A stretch of 64,000 nucleotides of DNA, from assembly GCA_018816765.1 (NCBI GenBank), contig JAHIUX010000011.1, forward strand, positions 62,001 through 126,000. Direction: 5' to 3'. The notes beneath the pieces are model-generated. The model had not been told where the DNA came from, ran no database searches, and worked only from the letters and a program-made list of their open reading frames with translations. Position numbers and translations under genes: made by a program. Source of the DNA: Bacteroidota bacterium. GTDB lineage: Bacteria; Bacteroidota; Bacteroidia; Bacteroidales; F082. The stretch's first letter is position 1, and every line of letters starts with the position of its first letter. This document shows positions 25,458 through 33,342 of the stretch, one piece after another.

Positions 25458-26069
25458 TTATTCATGCCACCCGGTAACTATGCTCTTGAAGTTTTTTGAA
25501 ATTGGTTTACCAGTAGTACAAATATACACATGCACCATCAGAAAGATGGAGATCAGAAATCCGGCCGTAGCATGCAGCATGGCTGTGAGTTGTATGCCGC
25601 TGAATCCAACAACCCTGGGGAGGATGGTCTCAGGGAAAATAAGGGCTAGACCAGTAATAATCACCAGTGGTACAAACACATACATTGCAACGATGTAAGA
25701 TACCTTTTGCAGGGGATTGAATTTGCGGTCCTTATTCACCGGAAAAGGTGTTTGCTCGCCATTGAACATGCCCTTCATATAGTAGTTTGACTGTTGAATC
25801 AGGCGCCCCATTAATCCCTTCCATTCGAGGATATAAAAGCGGATGTTGCCGGTGATCACATTGCCGAGTATAAAAAACAGGTAATTGACCGACAGCAGCA
25901 CTCCCGAGACATTGTGAATGCTGATTGAAAGGTCGAACCTCAGCAGCATGGAGTCAACATTGGCATTCTGGATAATGAGTCCTGAGGCAATCAGGGAAAG
26001 AATCAACAGTGCATTGAAGGCATGCCAGAGCCTGAGCCAGACAGGATATAGGTATAATTTTTCAGACAT
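25458..26069 (-). CDS. Membrane cytochrome b (di-heme, thiosulfate-reductase/hydrogenase type)
   Basis: 203 residues and four or five membrane spans. The four probable heme ligands are His in LRLWHAFNALL, SISIHNVSG, MLHATAG and FLMVHVYI, as in the Ni,Fe-hydrogenase/thiosulfate-reductase b-type family. It would carry electrons between the quinone pool and a periplasmic cytochrome. It starts 4 bp after the heptaheme gene at 26074 and is followed by the NapC-type gene, so the three likely form one electron-transfer unit. Confidence 0.83.
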   Translation of the reverse strand: MSEKLYLYPVWLRLWHAFNALLILSLIASGLIIQNANVDSMLLRFDLSISIHNVSGVLLSVNYLFFILGNVITGNIRFYILEWKGLMGRLIQQSNYYMKGMFNGEQTPFPVNKDRKFNPLQKVSYIVAMYVFVPLVIITGLALIFPETILPRVVGFSGIQLTAMLHATAGFLISIFLMVHVYICTTGKPISKNFKSIVTGWHE

Positions 26070-26073
26070 AGGT

Positions 26074-27027
26074 TTATTTCTTTAAACGGAAGATGGTATG
26101 GATAATAATGCCCAGGAGGGTCAGTCCAAATATGATGTAACTCCCGAGGTTCATGAATTTATTGGTGTTGGCTCCGATCACATAGGCTTCATTCAGGATC
26201 ACTGAATTAAGGAATCCACGTTCTTTACGTGAGGCCAGGTTTTGGTATTTATACAACGACCCCATGAGCAGGGTGTTGGTGGAGTGGCATTCAACACAAT
26301 TGCGAACGGCTTCTTCTTTAGGCAGGATGTTGTGTTTTACCCAGAGGGTATCGAGTTTAGAGGTATGGCATTCGATGCACCTTACCGAAGAAAAGTGGAG
26401 TTCGAAATTGGGCAAAAAGCTGTGAATGTTCTGTAGCGAAGGCTTTACGTCGTCGGAAATCCGCTGAAAGTTATAGCTGTCTGCGTGGCAACCCATGCAG
26501 GTTTGGTTGTGGTATTTCACGATTTCGGAGATTGAATGGTCGCCGGCGGTCATGCGCTTATAGGAGTGCGGGTTGTGGCACATCCAGCAGTTAAAATCTT
26601 CGCTATGCCTTGTTGAGTGCACGCTTTTGTGAAACTCTTCCTCAACCACCTCGAAATTATATTTGGCATAGGTTGGGTCGCCGCCATGGCAATCGAGGCA
26701 CTGATACATTTCCTCGAAACGCAGCTCAGCCTGATGAGGGAAAGTTTCGTAATCGGGTGAATGGCAGTCGGTGCAGGCAAAATTGCGGTGAACACCTTCG
26801 TAGAAAGCCTCTGGGCTGTATACAAAGTTTGGGTTCATGGCCTTGCGGTCGGTTTTGCCGGTGACCTCATTTTCGTAGGTATAGAATTTTTGTGAGTGGC
26901 ACTGAAAACAGTGTTTGTTTTCCTCAAACCGCAGCGGTGCTTCTCTGGTTTCATCGCTGGCGATCAGTGCAAATGGGGTGCATATTGCAAACAGCATCCC
27001 CCATAACATCCATTTATGTTTAGTCAT
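26074..27027 (-). CDS. Periplasmic heptaheme cytochrome c, membrane-anchored
   Basis: 317 residues from the ATG at 27027 (the in-frame ATG at 27072 lies inside a hairpin). A signal peptide ends near ALIAS. Seven CXXCH sites: CFQCH, CTDCH, CLDCH, CWMCH, CMGCH, CIECH, CVECH. The C-terminus has one membrane span (IIFGLTLLGIIIHTIF) with a basic end, so the hemes face the periplasm and the protein is tied to the inner membrane. No reductase catalytic motif (for example CXXCK) is seen; an electron carrier role is most likely. Confidence 0.85.
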   Translation of the reverse strand: MTKHKWMLWGMLFAICTPFALIASDETREAPLRFEENKHCFQCHSQKFYTYENEVTGKTDRKAMNPNFVYSPEAFYEGVHRNFACTDCHSPDYETFPHQAELRFEEMYQCLDCHGGDPTYAKYNFEVVEEEFHKSVHSTRHSEDFNCWMCHNPHSYKRMTAGDHSISEIVKYHNQTCMGCHADSYNFQRISDDVKPSLQNIHSFLPNFELHFSSVRCIECHTSKLDTLWVKHNILPKEEAVRNCVECHSTNTLLMGSLYKYQNLASRKERGFLNSVILNEAYVIGANTNKFMNLGSYIIFGLTLLGIIIHTIFRLKK

Positions 27028-27041
27028 CAAGCTTGGTTTAA

Positions 27042-27089
27042 TAAAAAAGTTTACAACCCATTGAATGCACATTCAACCGGGTTGTAAAC
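27042..27089 (-). terminator. Intrinsic terminator or attenuator inside the cytochrome cluster
   Basis: GTTTACAACCC (27049-27059) pairs with GGGTTGTAAAC (27079-27089); a second stem TTGAATG/CATTCAA lies within the loop. On the minus strand the stem is followed by six T (27048-27043). It lies between the monoheme gene ending at 27134 and the heptaheme gene starting at 27027, so it splits the cluster into two transcription units, or allows only part of the message to go through. Confidence 0.85.
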
Positions 27090-27133
27090 TTTTGCTAATT
27101 CATGATACAATTGAAATTACCGGAAATACCGAA

Positions 27134-27553
27134 TTACTTTTTCAAAGTACGGATATAACTGATGATGGCCCAGCGGCTTTCATCGTCAGGAATGTTCTTT
27201 TCAAAGTTAGGCATTTCATCGCGGCCGATAAACGACATGAAGTACAAGTCGCCATCTTTGGTAGCCTGAAATTTAGCGTCTGTAAAATCGCCAGGGAATG
27301 TTTCGAGGTTTTTAGCCTTTGGACCATCGCCTAAGCCGGTGTTGCCATGACAAGAACGACAATGCTTTGCATACAAGGTTTTACCAAGTTTTTCAGCATC
27401 AGCATCGCCTGCTTTGTTTGGGTTTACCATGCTTTTGTATTTGGCAGGCACATCCCATGCACCACCTTTTTTCTGATCCTGTGGGCTTACGAAAGCCATA
27501 ATGGCCATGGATCCCAGCAACAAGAGTGACAAATAAATAATTCGACTTTTCAT
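27134..27553 (-). CDS. Monoheme class I cytochrome c, copy B
   Basis: 139 residues with an N-terminal signal (LLLLGSMAIMAF). One heme site, CRSCHGNTGLGDGPKAKNL, and the probable distal Met in GRDEMPNF. It is about three quarters identical, by eye, to the gene directly upstream (27608-28024), so the two stem from a tandem duplication. Both should act as periplasmic electron shuttles. The ATG at 27553 is preferred, because the codons before it do not match the paralogue. Confidence 0.85.
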   Translation of the reverse strand: MKSRIIYLSLLLLGSMAIMAFVSPQDQKKGGAWDVPAKYKSMVNPNKAGDADAEKLGKTLYAKHCRSCHGNTGLGDGPKAKNLETFPGDFTDAKFQATKDGDLYFMSFIGRDEMPNFEKNIPDDESRWAIISYIRTLKK

Positions 27554-27607
27554 AATGATTTGATTATGTTTAACAAATAACGATTTCCATTTCAGGCAAA
27601 CCACGTG

Positions 27608-28024
27608 TTATTTTTTAAACGACCTGATGTAATTAATAACAGCCCACCTTGACTCTTCGTCAGGAAGGTTTTTTTCGAAATTCGGCATTTCATCGCGTCC
27701 CACGACTGACATATAATACAGTTCGCCGTCGGAATGCGCCTGAATAGCCGCATCAGAAAAATCGCCCGGGTATGTTTCGAGGTTTTTGGCTTTTGGGCCA
27801 TCGCCTAATCCGGCATTGCCGTGACACGACCTGCAATGCTTGGCATAAAGGGCTTTTCCGAGCTTGATGGATTCCGCATCACCTTTGGCAGGGTTTTTCA
27901 TTTCCTTGTACTTGGCAGGGACGTCCCATTTTGCTCCTTTTTTTTGTTCCTGGGGAATGCTGAACGCGAGCAGTGTAACAACACCCAGAAACAGTACGCT
28001 TAAAAATAACAAATTGGTTTTCAT
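27608..28024 (-). CDS. Monoheme class I cytochrome c, copy A
   Basis: 138 residues; signal peptide (LFLSVLFLGVVTLLAF), heme site CRSCHGNAGLGDGPKAKNL and distal Met in GRDEMPNF. A near relative of the gene at 27134-27553; the two keep the same length, the heme region and the end (SRWAVINYIRSFKK against SRWAIISYIRTLKK). It lies 41 bp after the beta-barrel gene in the same direction. Confidence 0.85.
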   Translation of the reverse strand: MKTNLLFLSVLFLGVVTLLAFSIPQEQKKGAKWDVPAKYKEMKNPAKGDAESIKLGKALYAKHCRSCHGNAGLGDGPKAKNLETYPGDFSDAAIQAHSDGELYYMSVVGRDEMPNFEKNLPDEESRWAVINYIRSFKK

Positions 28025-28065
28025 GATAGTTTTATTGGTTGATGAGTAATAAGAGAAATTTCAAC

Positions 28066-28944
28066 TTAGAAGCTCCACAAGCGGGTAATGGTGAAACCGA
28101 ACATCAGGTCACCCTTTGTCCAGTCGTTTTGGTTATACATGGCATTTTGTTGAGGCACAAGACCATCTGCACTGGCCACATAAATCTGGAAAGAGTGCGT
28201 GCTGGTCGATATTTCCCAACCCACACCGAAGTTTGGTTTCGATGGATTCTTGAATTCGCGGTATTCCCTGATTCCTTTAACCTTCAATGGCACATCATAC
28301 TGAAAAATGATTGAAGATTGAGGTGAAAACTGGGCACGGCCGTTAAACCCAACAGAAATTTTATCGCGGTCGATGAGCGAATCGGTTTGGTTATAATGCG
28401 CGAAGCTGGTGTTCAGCTGCAGCGAAAGCCAGTCGTTGATTTTACGTCCAACGATCAGTTGCGAAAAATAAGATACCCGGTGGGCAAATTCATATTCTGT
28501 GCCAAATGCCTTGTCGGCCCTGCCATCGATGGCCAGGTTACCGTATAAGGCCACAGCTACCGGAACAGTGTTGTTTCTGGTCTGTTCAACGATGGTCCAT
28601 TTGGCGTTAAAATCGTTATGCATATTGATGCGTGTAATACCGTAACCTAACTGCAGGTTCTTTGCTACTACATAATTCATGCCTAAACGAATATTGGCTC
28701 CAGGGGCATATAAACCAAACAAATCGGAAAATCCGTTTTCCATTTTTCCAAACTTGTGCTGGATTGCCAGTTCGAGTGTGCCTTCCGACGGGATGTATGT
28801 TGTTTGGTTGTCGATGAGGTAACCACTTTGAAATGGTGAACGAACGGGTTTATCTTTTGGCTTGGCCTCCTGGGCTGCTTCCTGTGCAATTCCGGCCCAG
28901 CCGAACGCCAAGGCGATGATCAGTGTTAAAATAGTCTTTTTCAT
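28066..28944 (-). CDS. DUF5777 family beta-barrel protein
   Basis: 292 residues from ATG 28944, signal peptide ending near GIAQE. The mature part is strand-rich (LELAIQHKFGKMENG, GANIRLGMNYVVAKNLQLGYGI) and ends LMFGFTITRLWSF, the aromatic C-terminus of an outer-membrane barrel. The pattern fits DUF5777, a Bacteroidota barrel family found close to cytochrome genes. It lies between a heme lipoprotein and two soluble cytochromes; a role as a porin for a cytochrome conduit is possible but not shown. Confidence 0.75.
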   Translation of the reverse strand: MKKTILTLIIALAFGWAGIAQEAAQEAKPKDKPVRSPFQSGYLIDNQTTYIPSEGTLELAIQHKFGKMENGFSDLFGLYAPGANIRLGMNYVVAKNLQLGYGITRINMHNDFNAKWTIVEQTRNNTVPVAVALYGNLAIDGRADKAFGTEYEFAHRVSYFSQLIVGRKINDWLSLQLNTSFAHYNQTDSLIDRDKISVGFNGRAQFSPQSSIIFQYDVPLKVKGIREYREFKNPSKPNFGVGWEISTSTHSFQIYVASADGLVPQQNAMYNQNDWTKGDLMFGFTITRLWSF

Positions 28945-28955
28945 GTGGTCGGGTA

Positions 28956-29342
28956 TTAATTGTTTTTCGCTCCTTGTTTTATCCAAACCAAAATCAGTTC
29001 AGCATCAGCTGCCGAGTATTTCTTCCAGGCATGGGTAGCAGAGGATGGGTGGGCAAACTGGTAAATGATGCTTGATTCGGCATCGGTTGTATTCACAAGT
29101 GCCGGAACGATTGAATTATACGCATTGGCAGCCGTAAGGTCAGGGGCAGTTCCCCCTGTCTTGTGGCAGGCAATGCAGTTGTTGGTACCAGTAAATATGG
29201 GTACGATCTCAGCAGCGAACTTAACCGGTACTTCCGGATCGATTGGAGGTGCCTTTGGGACAACAACATAGTCATATTTACACGACGTCAGAAAGAACGC
29301 CATCATGATGGAGACCAGTGCAATAAAATGCCTTGTTTTCAT
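28956..29342 (-). CDS. Monoheme cytochrome c lipoprotein
   Basis: 128 residues. The lipobox is FFLTSC near residue 21. One heme site, CIACHKTGGTAPDL, and a C-terminal segment AADAELILVWIKQGAKNN that resembles the last helix of small c-type cytochromes found in Bacteroidota. It starts 96 bp after the hexaheme gene and ends 11 bp before the barrel gene. Confidence 0.8.
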   Translation of the reverse strand: MKTRHFIALVSIMMAFFLTSCKYDYVVVPKAPPIDPEVPVKFAAEIVPIFTGTNNCIACHKTGGTAPDLTAANAYNSIVPALVNTTDAESSIIYQFAHPSSATHAWKKYSAADAELILVWIKQGAKNN

Positions 29343-29383
29343 GCTGTTTTTTCGTTTTTTATGAATGATTAATCATTAAAGAA

Positions 29384-29407
29384 GCAGGTTTTATTGATAA
29401 AACCTGC
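29384..29407 (-). terminator. Hairpin after the hexaheme gene
   Basis: GCAGGTTTTA (29384-29393) pairs perfectly with TAAAACCTGC (29398-29407) over a 4-base loop. The minus-strand continuation is TTCTTTAA, a weak T run; on the plus strand seven T follow within 4 bases. It may reduce read-through from the hexaheme gene into the rest of the cluster. Confidence 0.6.
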
Positions 29408-29438
29408 CTCATTTTTTTATTCACTAATTAAAAGGAGC

Positions 29439-30482
29439 TTATGGAAGTGCTGCAATTGTGTTCTGCAACAGTTTCACAACGAAAGTAGGATTGTGAACAC
29501 CAAGGCTCTTATCATATACAATTGCTCTGTAATTCAGGCAAGCTCCGGCGACGGTTACAGGATAGGTTCCTGCGATAGAGTAATCACTTCCGGCAGCGGT
29601 GATTCCGGCAGCGTCAAGTTTCAGCTTCAATTCAGCCAATAACGCGGTTACTTCAGCCTGAAGAGCGGTAACATCAGCAGCCAATGCAGCAGCGTCAGTA
29701 TGGCATGCAACACAACCAGCGGTATTCAGTGAACCGCTTTCGTTGCGCATCCACATTGCGTGTCCGCCTGATTGGTCACCGTAACCAGGAGCCATGTGAC
29801 AGGTAACACAAGCATCAGTGATCATCGTGGTGTGGAGGCTGTTTGACAGACCATCACCTACCATGAATAAACCTTTACCAATAAACATGTTTGATTGTGA
29901 ACCATAGTGAACACCATAACGCGTGTTGCTAACAGTGATATCAGCTCCACCAACTACCGGGAAAGGATCTACTGTACGGCCCTGATGGCAACTTGCACAT
30001 AAACTACCTTTTCCAAAATCATAGGTTTCTGTCAGGTTGCGAAGTGTAATAGCACCAGAAACAGTTAAAGCAATGTCAGCGGGTGTGTAGGTTTCGTGAA
30101 TGGCATGACAGGTGTAGCAGTTCGGTGGGTTTGGATTGGTGATTTTGGCACCTTCGGCTGTCCAGTCGTAAGAACCATCAAGGTTTCCACGGAATCCCTG
30201 GCTTGTGTGGCAAACAGCACATTCAGCAGTGTTACGGGCAAAAGCATCACCTGTGGCATGAAGTGATTTTTCCCATTGCAGTGATTTTGCTGCCAATCCC
30301 TGGGTGTTGTCGTGGCATTGAATACAGGTGGCTGTGCCATCGGTTCCATTGATACCATCTTCACCGTCTTTACCGTCTTTACCGGCAACACCGGCAGGAC
30401 CTTCCTTTGTACAAGAAACAAACATAAATGACGCAAGCAATGTTGTTGCCAGCATCATCATAAAAAAGTTAACTTTTTTCAT
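29439..30482 (-). CDS. Hexaheme c-type cytochrome lipoprotein with collagen-like tract
   Basis: 347 residues. Lipobox FMFVSC near residue 24. Next to it lies a short collagen-like G-x-y run (GPAGVAGKDGKDGEDGINGT, about residues 28-47) that may hold the heme part away from the membrane. Six CXXCH sites follow: CIQCH, CAVCH, CYTCH, CASCH, CVTCH, CVACH. After the last heme comes an Ala/Leu-rich coiled-coil (ADVTALQAEVTALLAELKLKL). It is the first gene of the cluster, with a regulatory region of some 450 bp before it. A place on the outer face of the outer membrane is plausible, but not shown by the sequence. Confidence 0.85.
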   Translation of the reverse strand: MKKVNFFMMMLATTLLASFMFVSCTKEGPAGVAGKDGKDGEDGINGTDGTATCIQCHDNTQGLAAKSLQWEKSLHATGDAFARNTAECAVCHTSQGFRGNLDGSYDWTAEGAKITNPNPPNCYTCHAIHETYTPADIALTVSGAITLRNLTETYDFGKGSLCASCHQGRTVDPFPVVGGADITVSNTRYGVHYGSQSNMFIGKGLFMVGDGLSNSLHTTMITDACVTCHMAPGYGDQSGGHAMWMRNESGSLNTAGCVACHTDAAALAADVTALQAEVTALLAELKLKLDAAGITAAGSDYSIAGTYPVTVAGACLNYRAIVYDKSLGVHNPTFVVKLLQNTIAALP

Positions 30483-30930
30483 ACATTTTGGTTTTTAGTT
30501 ATCTGATAGTTTTCAGTCTTTTTTTTATTTAACCCTTGTTTAAAAGTGGCGTCAAATATTCAATGCAATGTTAACACGCTTTTATATTTCCTACAACATC
30601 CCTTCGATGACATTTTGCGAAAAGAAAGCAGATATATTTCTATGTTTTAATTGATATATATCACTTTTTGACTACCACTCATTCACCTGAAAATCATAAA
30701 CACCATAATTACAGCTTTTTAAAACGTTTTCTGAAAAGAAAGCATAAAGATAGGTCATTCGCTTCCAAAAGTCAATATTGTTAAAATTTCCTAAAAAATA
30801 TTTTTATTTGTTAAAACCGTTGCCGCGCTTTCCAGCGTCACTTTTTTACTAACGGACAAGCAAAAAAACAAAGCCGGTTAGCAAGTAAAAAAAATTGAAA
30901 CCTGTGCTGTCTTCACATATAAAAAACCGA
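30483..30930 (-). promoter_or_regulatory. Regulatory region of the cytochrome cluster
   Basis: 448 AT-rich bases without a gene. TTGATATATATCAC at 30651-30664 is close to the FNR/CRP-type palindrome TTGATnnnnATCAA (one base off). GAAAAGAAAGCA occurs twice as an exact direct repeat at 30619-30630 and 30733-30744. No exact TAnnTTTG box was seen on the minus strand, so the promoter itself is not placed. Confidence 0.4.
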
Positions 30931-32676
30931 TTAGTCATCCATTGCCTGAAGTTTATCCCCCCGATTTGATGACAGGCTCATGAACACTTCCGAGGCAAGC
31001 ATCTGCGGGCTATAGGTATCCATATCAATTACCAGGGCATTGTCGACTTTCCAGGCAGCTTTGAGGGTTTCGATCATCGATTTGCGAACCACCCATATCT
31101 GCAGTATGTCGTCATGCTGCATCAGCTGTTCCAAGCCGGTATACCAGCCTTTCCGGTCCATTTCCATCGGCCCGACTTCGTCAACAACCACCAGTTTGGC
31201 CTGCTGCTCAATGGCTGCCCCGATCAGCCTGATTCCAAACTCAAAGGCCTTTGGGTTGAAAAAGAAACGCCTGAAAGGAGTCCAGCCATTTTGCTGGCTC
31301 GCAGAAGCCAGTGAAAGCGATGCGCCTGACTGCAGATCGAGCAAATCATATTGCTCACGGCGACCATTAGAAAAAGTTCCGGTCGACAAAAAACCATGCA
31401 CCTGCAGATTTTCAGCTTCGAGCAATGCCAATGCCTTCATCACAAAGCTGGTTTTCCCCTGATGAACTTCCCCTGTTACAATAATCGGATTGAACCGGGC
31501 ATCAATCCGGTCGAACTGCCTCAGCAATATCACTGACTGATTCAGCAGGCTATCCACAATAAGTTTCCACTCCTGCTTAAGGCTGGCGGGTTTTGGCAGG
31601 TTTTCGATAATGGCCGGAAGCGCTGAAAATGAAAGGCCAAGGGCCTGATACAGGCGCGAAAAACCATGCCTGAACAACAGGCTTTTAATGACCGGATTGC
31701 GCAGTTCAATGCTTATGGCAGAAAAACCAAAGATCATCACCATGGCCCTGAAGTTCATTTCAAGGCCGATCCTCAGGCCGGTAACCGAGAAATATGTGCC
31801 GGTCGAAACCCAATCCCACAGCATTGCCGCTACCAGGGTGATGAGCAAAAACTGAATCCACAATGAAGCCTTTTTGAGGTGCCTTACTGACTGCTTGTAA
31901 TGCAGCAGACTGTATCCGATAAAGGCTATGCCAATGAGCAAACCCGCGATTTTATATCCGAAATTAATCAAGGCAAGGCTGCTGACCACCGTAACCAATA
32001 CCATAAGCAGATTTGCAACGGAATAAACCGACCGGCCTGCTTTGCCAATGCTCTCATCCACTTCTGACGTATGAAGTTTCAGGTAATCTCCCTGTTGTCC
32101 TGGTTTTCCGATGAATTTTTTTCCGGCACGGTAGCCGCCCAATGCAGCAATCATTCCTAAAAGCAGGTAAATACCCAGGATAATGCCTAAGAGCATGGCA
32201 GGCGCTATCGCCTTGAGGCCTGAAAGTTTCACCAGATAGGCATAAAAGGCAGCTGCAATGGCCACCAGATCATTTCCGTATAAAAGGAGCAAACTGAATA
32301 CCTTGTGAAACAAGGCCCAGCTGACAGCGAGGGCACCGCCAATAAGGTAAGCAACAAGGTGCCGGCCAAGGAGTAACAGGCTGAGCTCGATCAGCAGGGC
32401 TTCCATAAAAATCCCCACCATCGGGCCAAGGATGATGGCACTGGGCGAAATGGACTTCATCAACGCACAGATGATACCCGCCCTGATGATGAGGCCTTTT
32501 TCGCGCCAGAGCTGAAGGTAAGCGACAAGTAAAAACACACTGGCCGATGCCAGCAACATACCCGCAAACGGAATCCGCAGGTTGTGCAGAAAACTGCCCA
32601 CAATCACTTCGAAAGCGGCCCATACGCTACCGATTACGGCGGCTTTTGTCCATGTGTTATTCAGGCTACCGGTCAT
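30931..32676 (-). CDS. Membrane domain fused to THEP1-type NTPase
   Basis: 581 residues. The C-terminal 190 residues are a P-loop NTPase of the THEP1 (NTPase_1) group: Walker A GEVHQGKTS, Walker B VVVDEVGPMEM. The first 380 residues hold ten or more membrane spans in two blocks: residues 10-175, reminiscent of an ECF transporter S component, and about 215-360, whose end (IELRNPVIKSLLFRHGFSRLYQAL) recalls the coupling region of an ECF T component. If right, this would be a one-chain transporter with an unusual ATPase. It is followed upstream by mobA 10 bp away, which hints at molybdenum or cofactor metabolism; this is inference. Confidence 0.6.
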   Translation of the reverse strand: MTGSLNNTWTKAAVIGSVWAAFEVIVGSFLHNLRIPFAGMLLASASVFLLVAYLQLWREKGLIIRAGIICALMKSISPSAIILGPMVGIFMEALLIELSLLLLGRHLVAYLIGGALAVSWALFHKVFSLLLLYGNDLVAIAAAFYAYLVKLSGLKAIAPAMLLGIILGIYLLLGMIAALGGYRAGKKFIGKPGQQGDYLKLHTSEVDESIGKAGRSVYSVANLLMVLVTVVSSLALINFGYKIAGLLIGIAFIGYSLLHYKQSVRHLKKASLWIQFLLITLVAAMLWDWVSTGTYFSVTGLRIGLEMNFRAMVMIFGFSAISIELRNPVIKSLLFRHGFSRLYQALGLSFSALPAIIENLPKPASLKQEWKLIVDSLLNQSVILLRQFDRIDARFNPIIVTGEVHQGKTSFVMKALALLEAENLQVHGFLSTGTFSNGRREQYDLLDLQSGASLSLASASQQNGWTPFRRFFFNPKAFEFGIRLIGAAIEQQAKLVVVDEVGPMEMDRKGWYTGLEQLMQHDDILQIWVVRKSMIETLKAAWKVDNALVIDMDTYSPQMLASEVFMSLSSNRGDKLQAMDD

Positions 32677-32686
32677 GCAGTAATGT

Positions 32687-33265
32687 TTACAGGCTGTTGT
32701 TTTGATTTAGGGCATCGAAATCTGCAGGGGTGTTGATGTTTCTGAACTGTGCAATCAGTTCAGGTTGCTGCATTTCAACAATGTGTGTGTTCAGCTGCGA
32801 AAGAAACCGCTTCATCTTGAGGTGCGAAAGCCTTATTTCATTGGATAGATAGGGCAAAATACCTTTATGATAAAACCCACAGACCGGGATGATCTCACCC
32901 GCAACTGATGGTACAACGGCTTCATATTGCCTTGCATACGGAAGCATCAGCCGGATGATTGCAGGGCTGATCAGTGGCATATCGCAAGAAAGAAACAAGT
33001 GTAGGTCGTTGGCTGAACTCAGCATGCAGGAATACAGTCCGCCCATCGGGCCAAGGCCGCTCACTTTATCCGCCACAACCGGATAACCAAAGGAGGCATA
33101 GGCCTGGTCGTGGGCGCTGATCAGGATTTCGTTGCAAAACGGCCTCATCAGTTGCAGGGGATAGGCAACGAGTGGCTTCCCCCTGAATGGCATGAGGCCT
33201 TTGTCTTCGCCCATGCGTTCCGACTTTCCGCCTGCCAATACAACGCCTGTGATTAGGGTATTCAT
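32687..33265 (-). CDS. mobA: Molybdenum cofactor guanylyltransferase
   Basis: 192 residues. The nucleotidyltransferase signature is complete: VVLAGGKSERMGEDKGLMPF (residues 8-27) and FLSCDMPLI with the metal-binding Asp. MobA joins GMP from GTP to molybdopterin to give the guanine dinucleotide cofactor of DMSO-reductase-type enzymes. No molybdoenzyme gene lies in the window. It precedes the membrane/THEP1 gene by 10 bp, so they are co-transcribed. Confidence 0.88.
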   Translation of the reverse strand: MNTLITGVVLAGGKSERMGEDKGLMPFRGKPLVAYPLQLMRPFCNEILISAHDQAYASFGYPVVADKVSGLGPMGGLYSCMLSSANDLHLFLSCDMPLISPAIIRLMLPYARQYEAVVPSVAGEIIPVCGFYHKGILPYLSNEIRLSHLKMKRFLSQLNTHIVEMQQPELIAQFRNINTPADFDALNQNNSL

Positions 33266-33342
33266 GGCACAAAGATGCTAAAAAAACAGGGAGATTTTGC
33301 TGCCTGGATCAAGCCATGTTGCTAAGGGAATGAAATTGTTAT

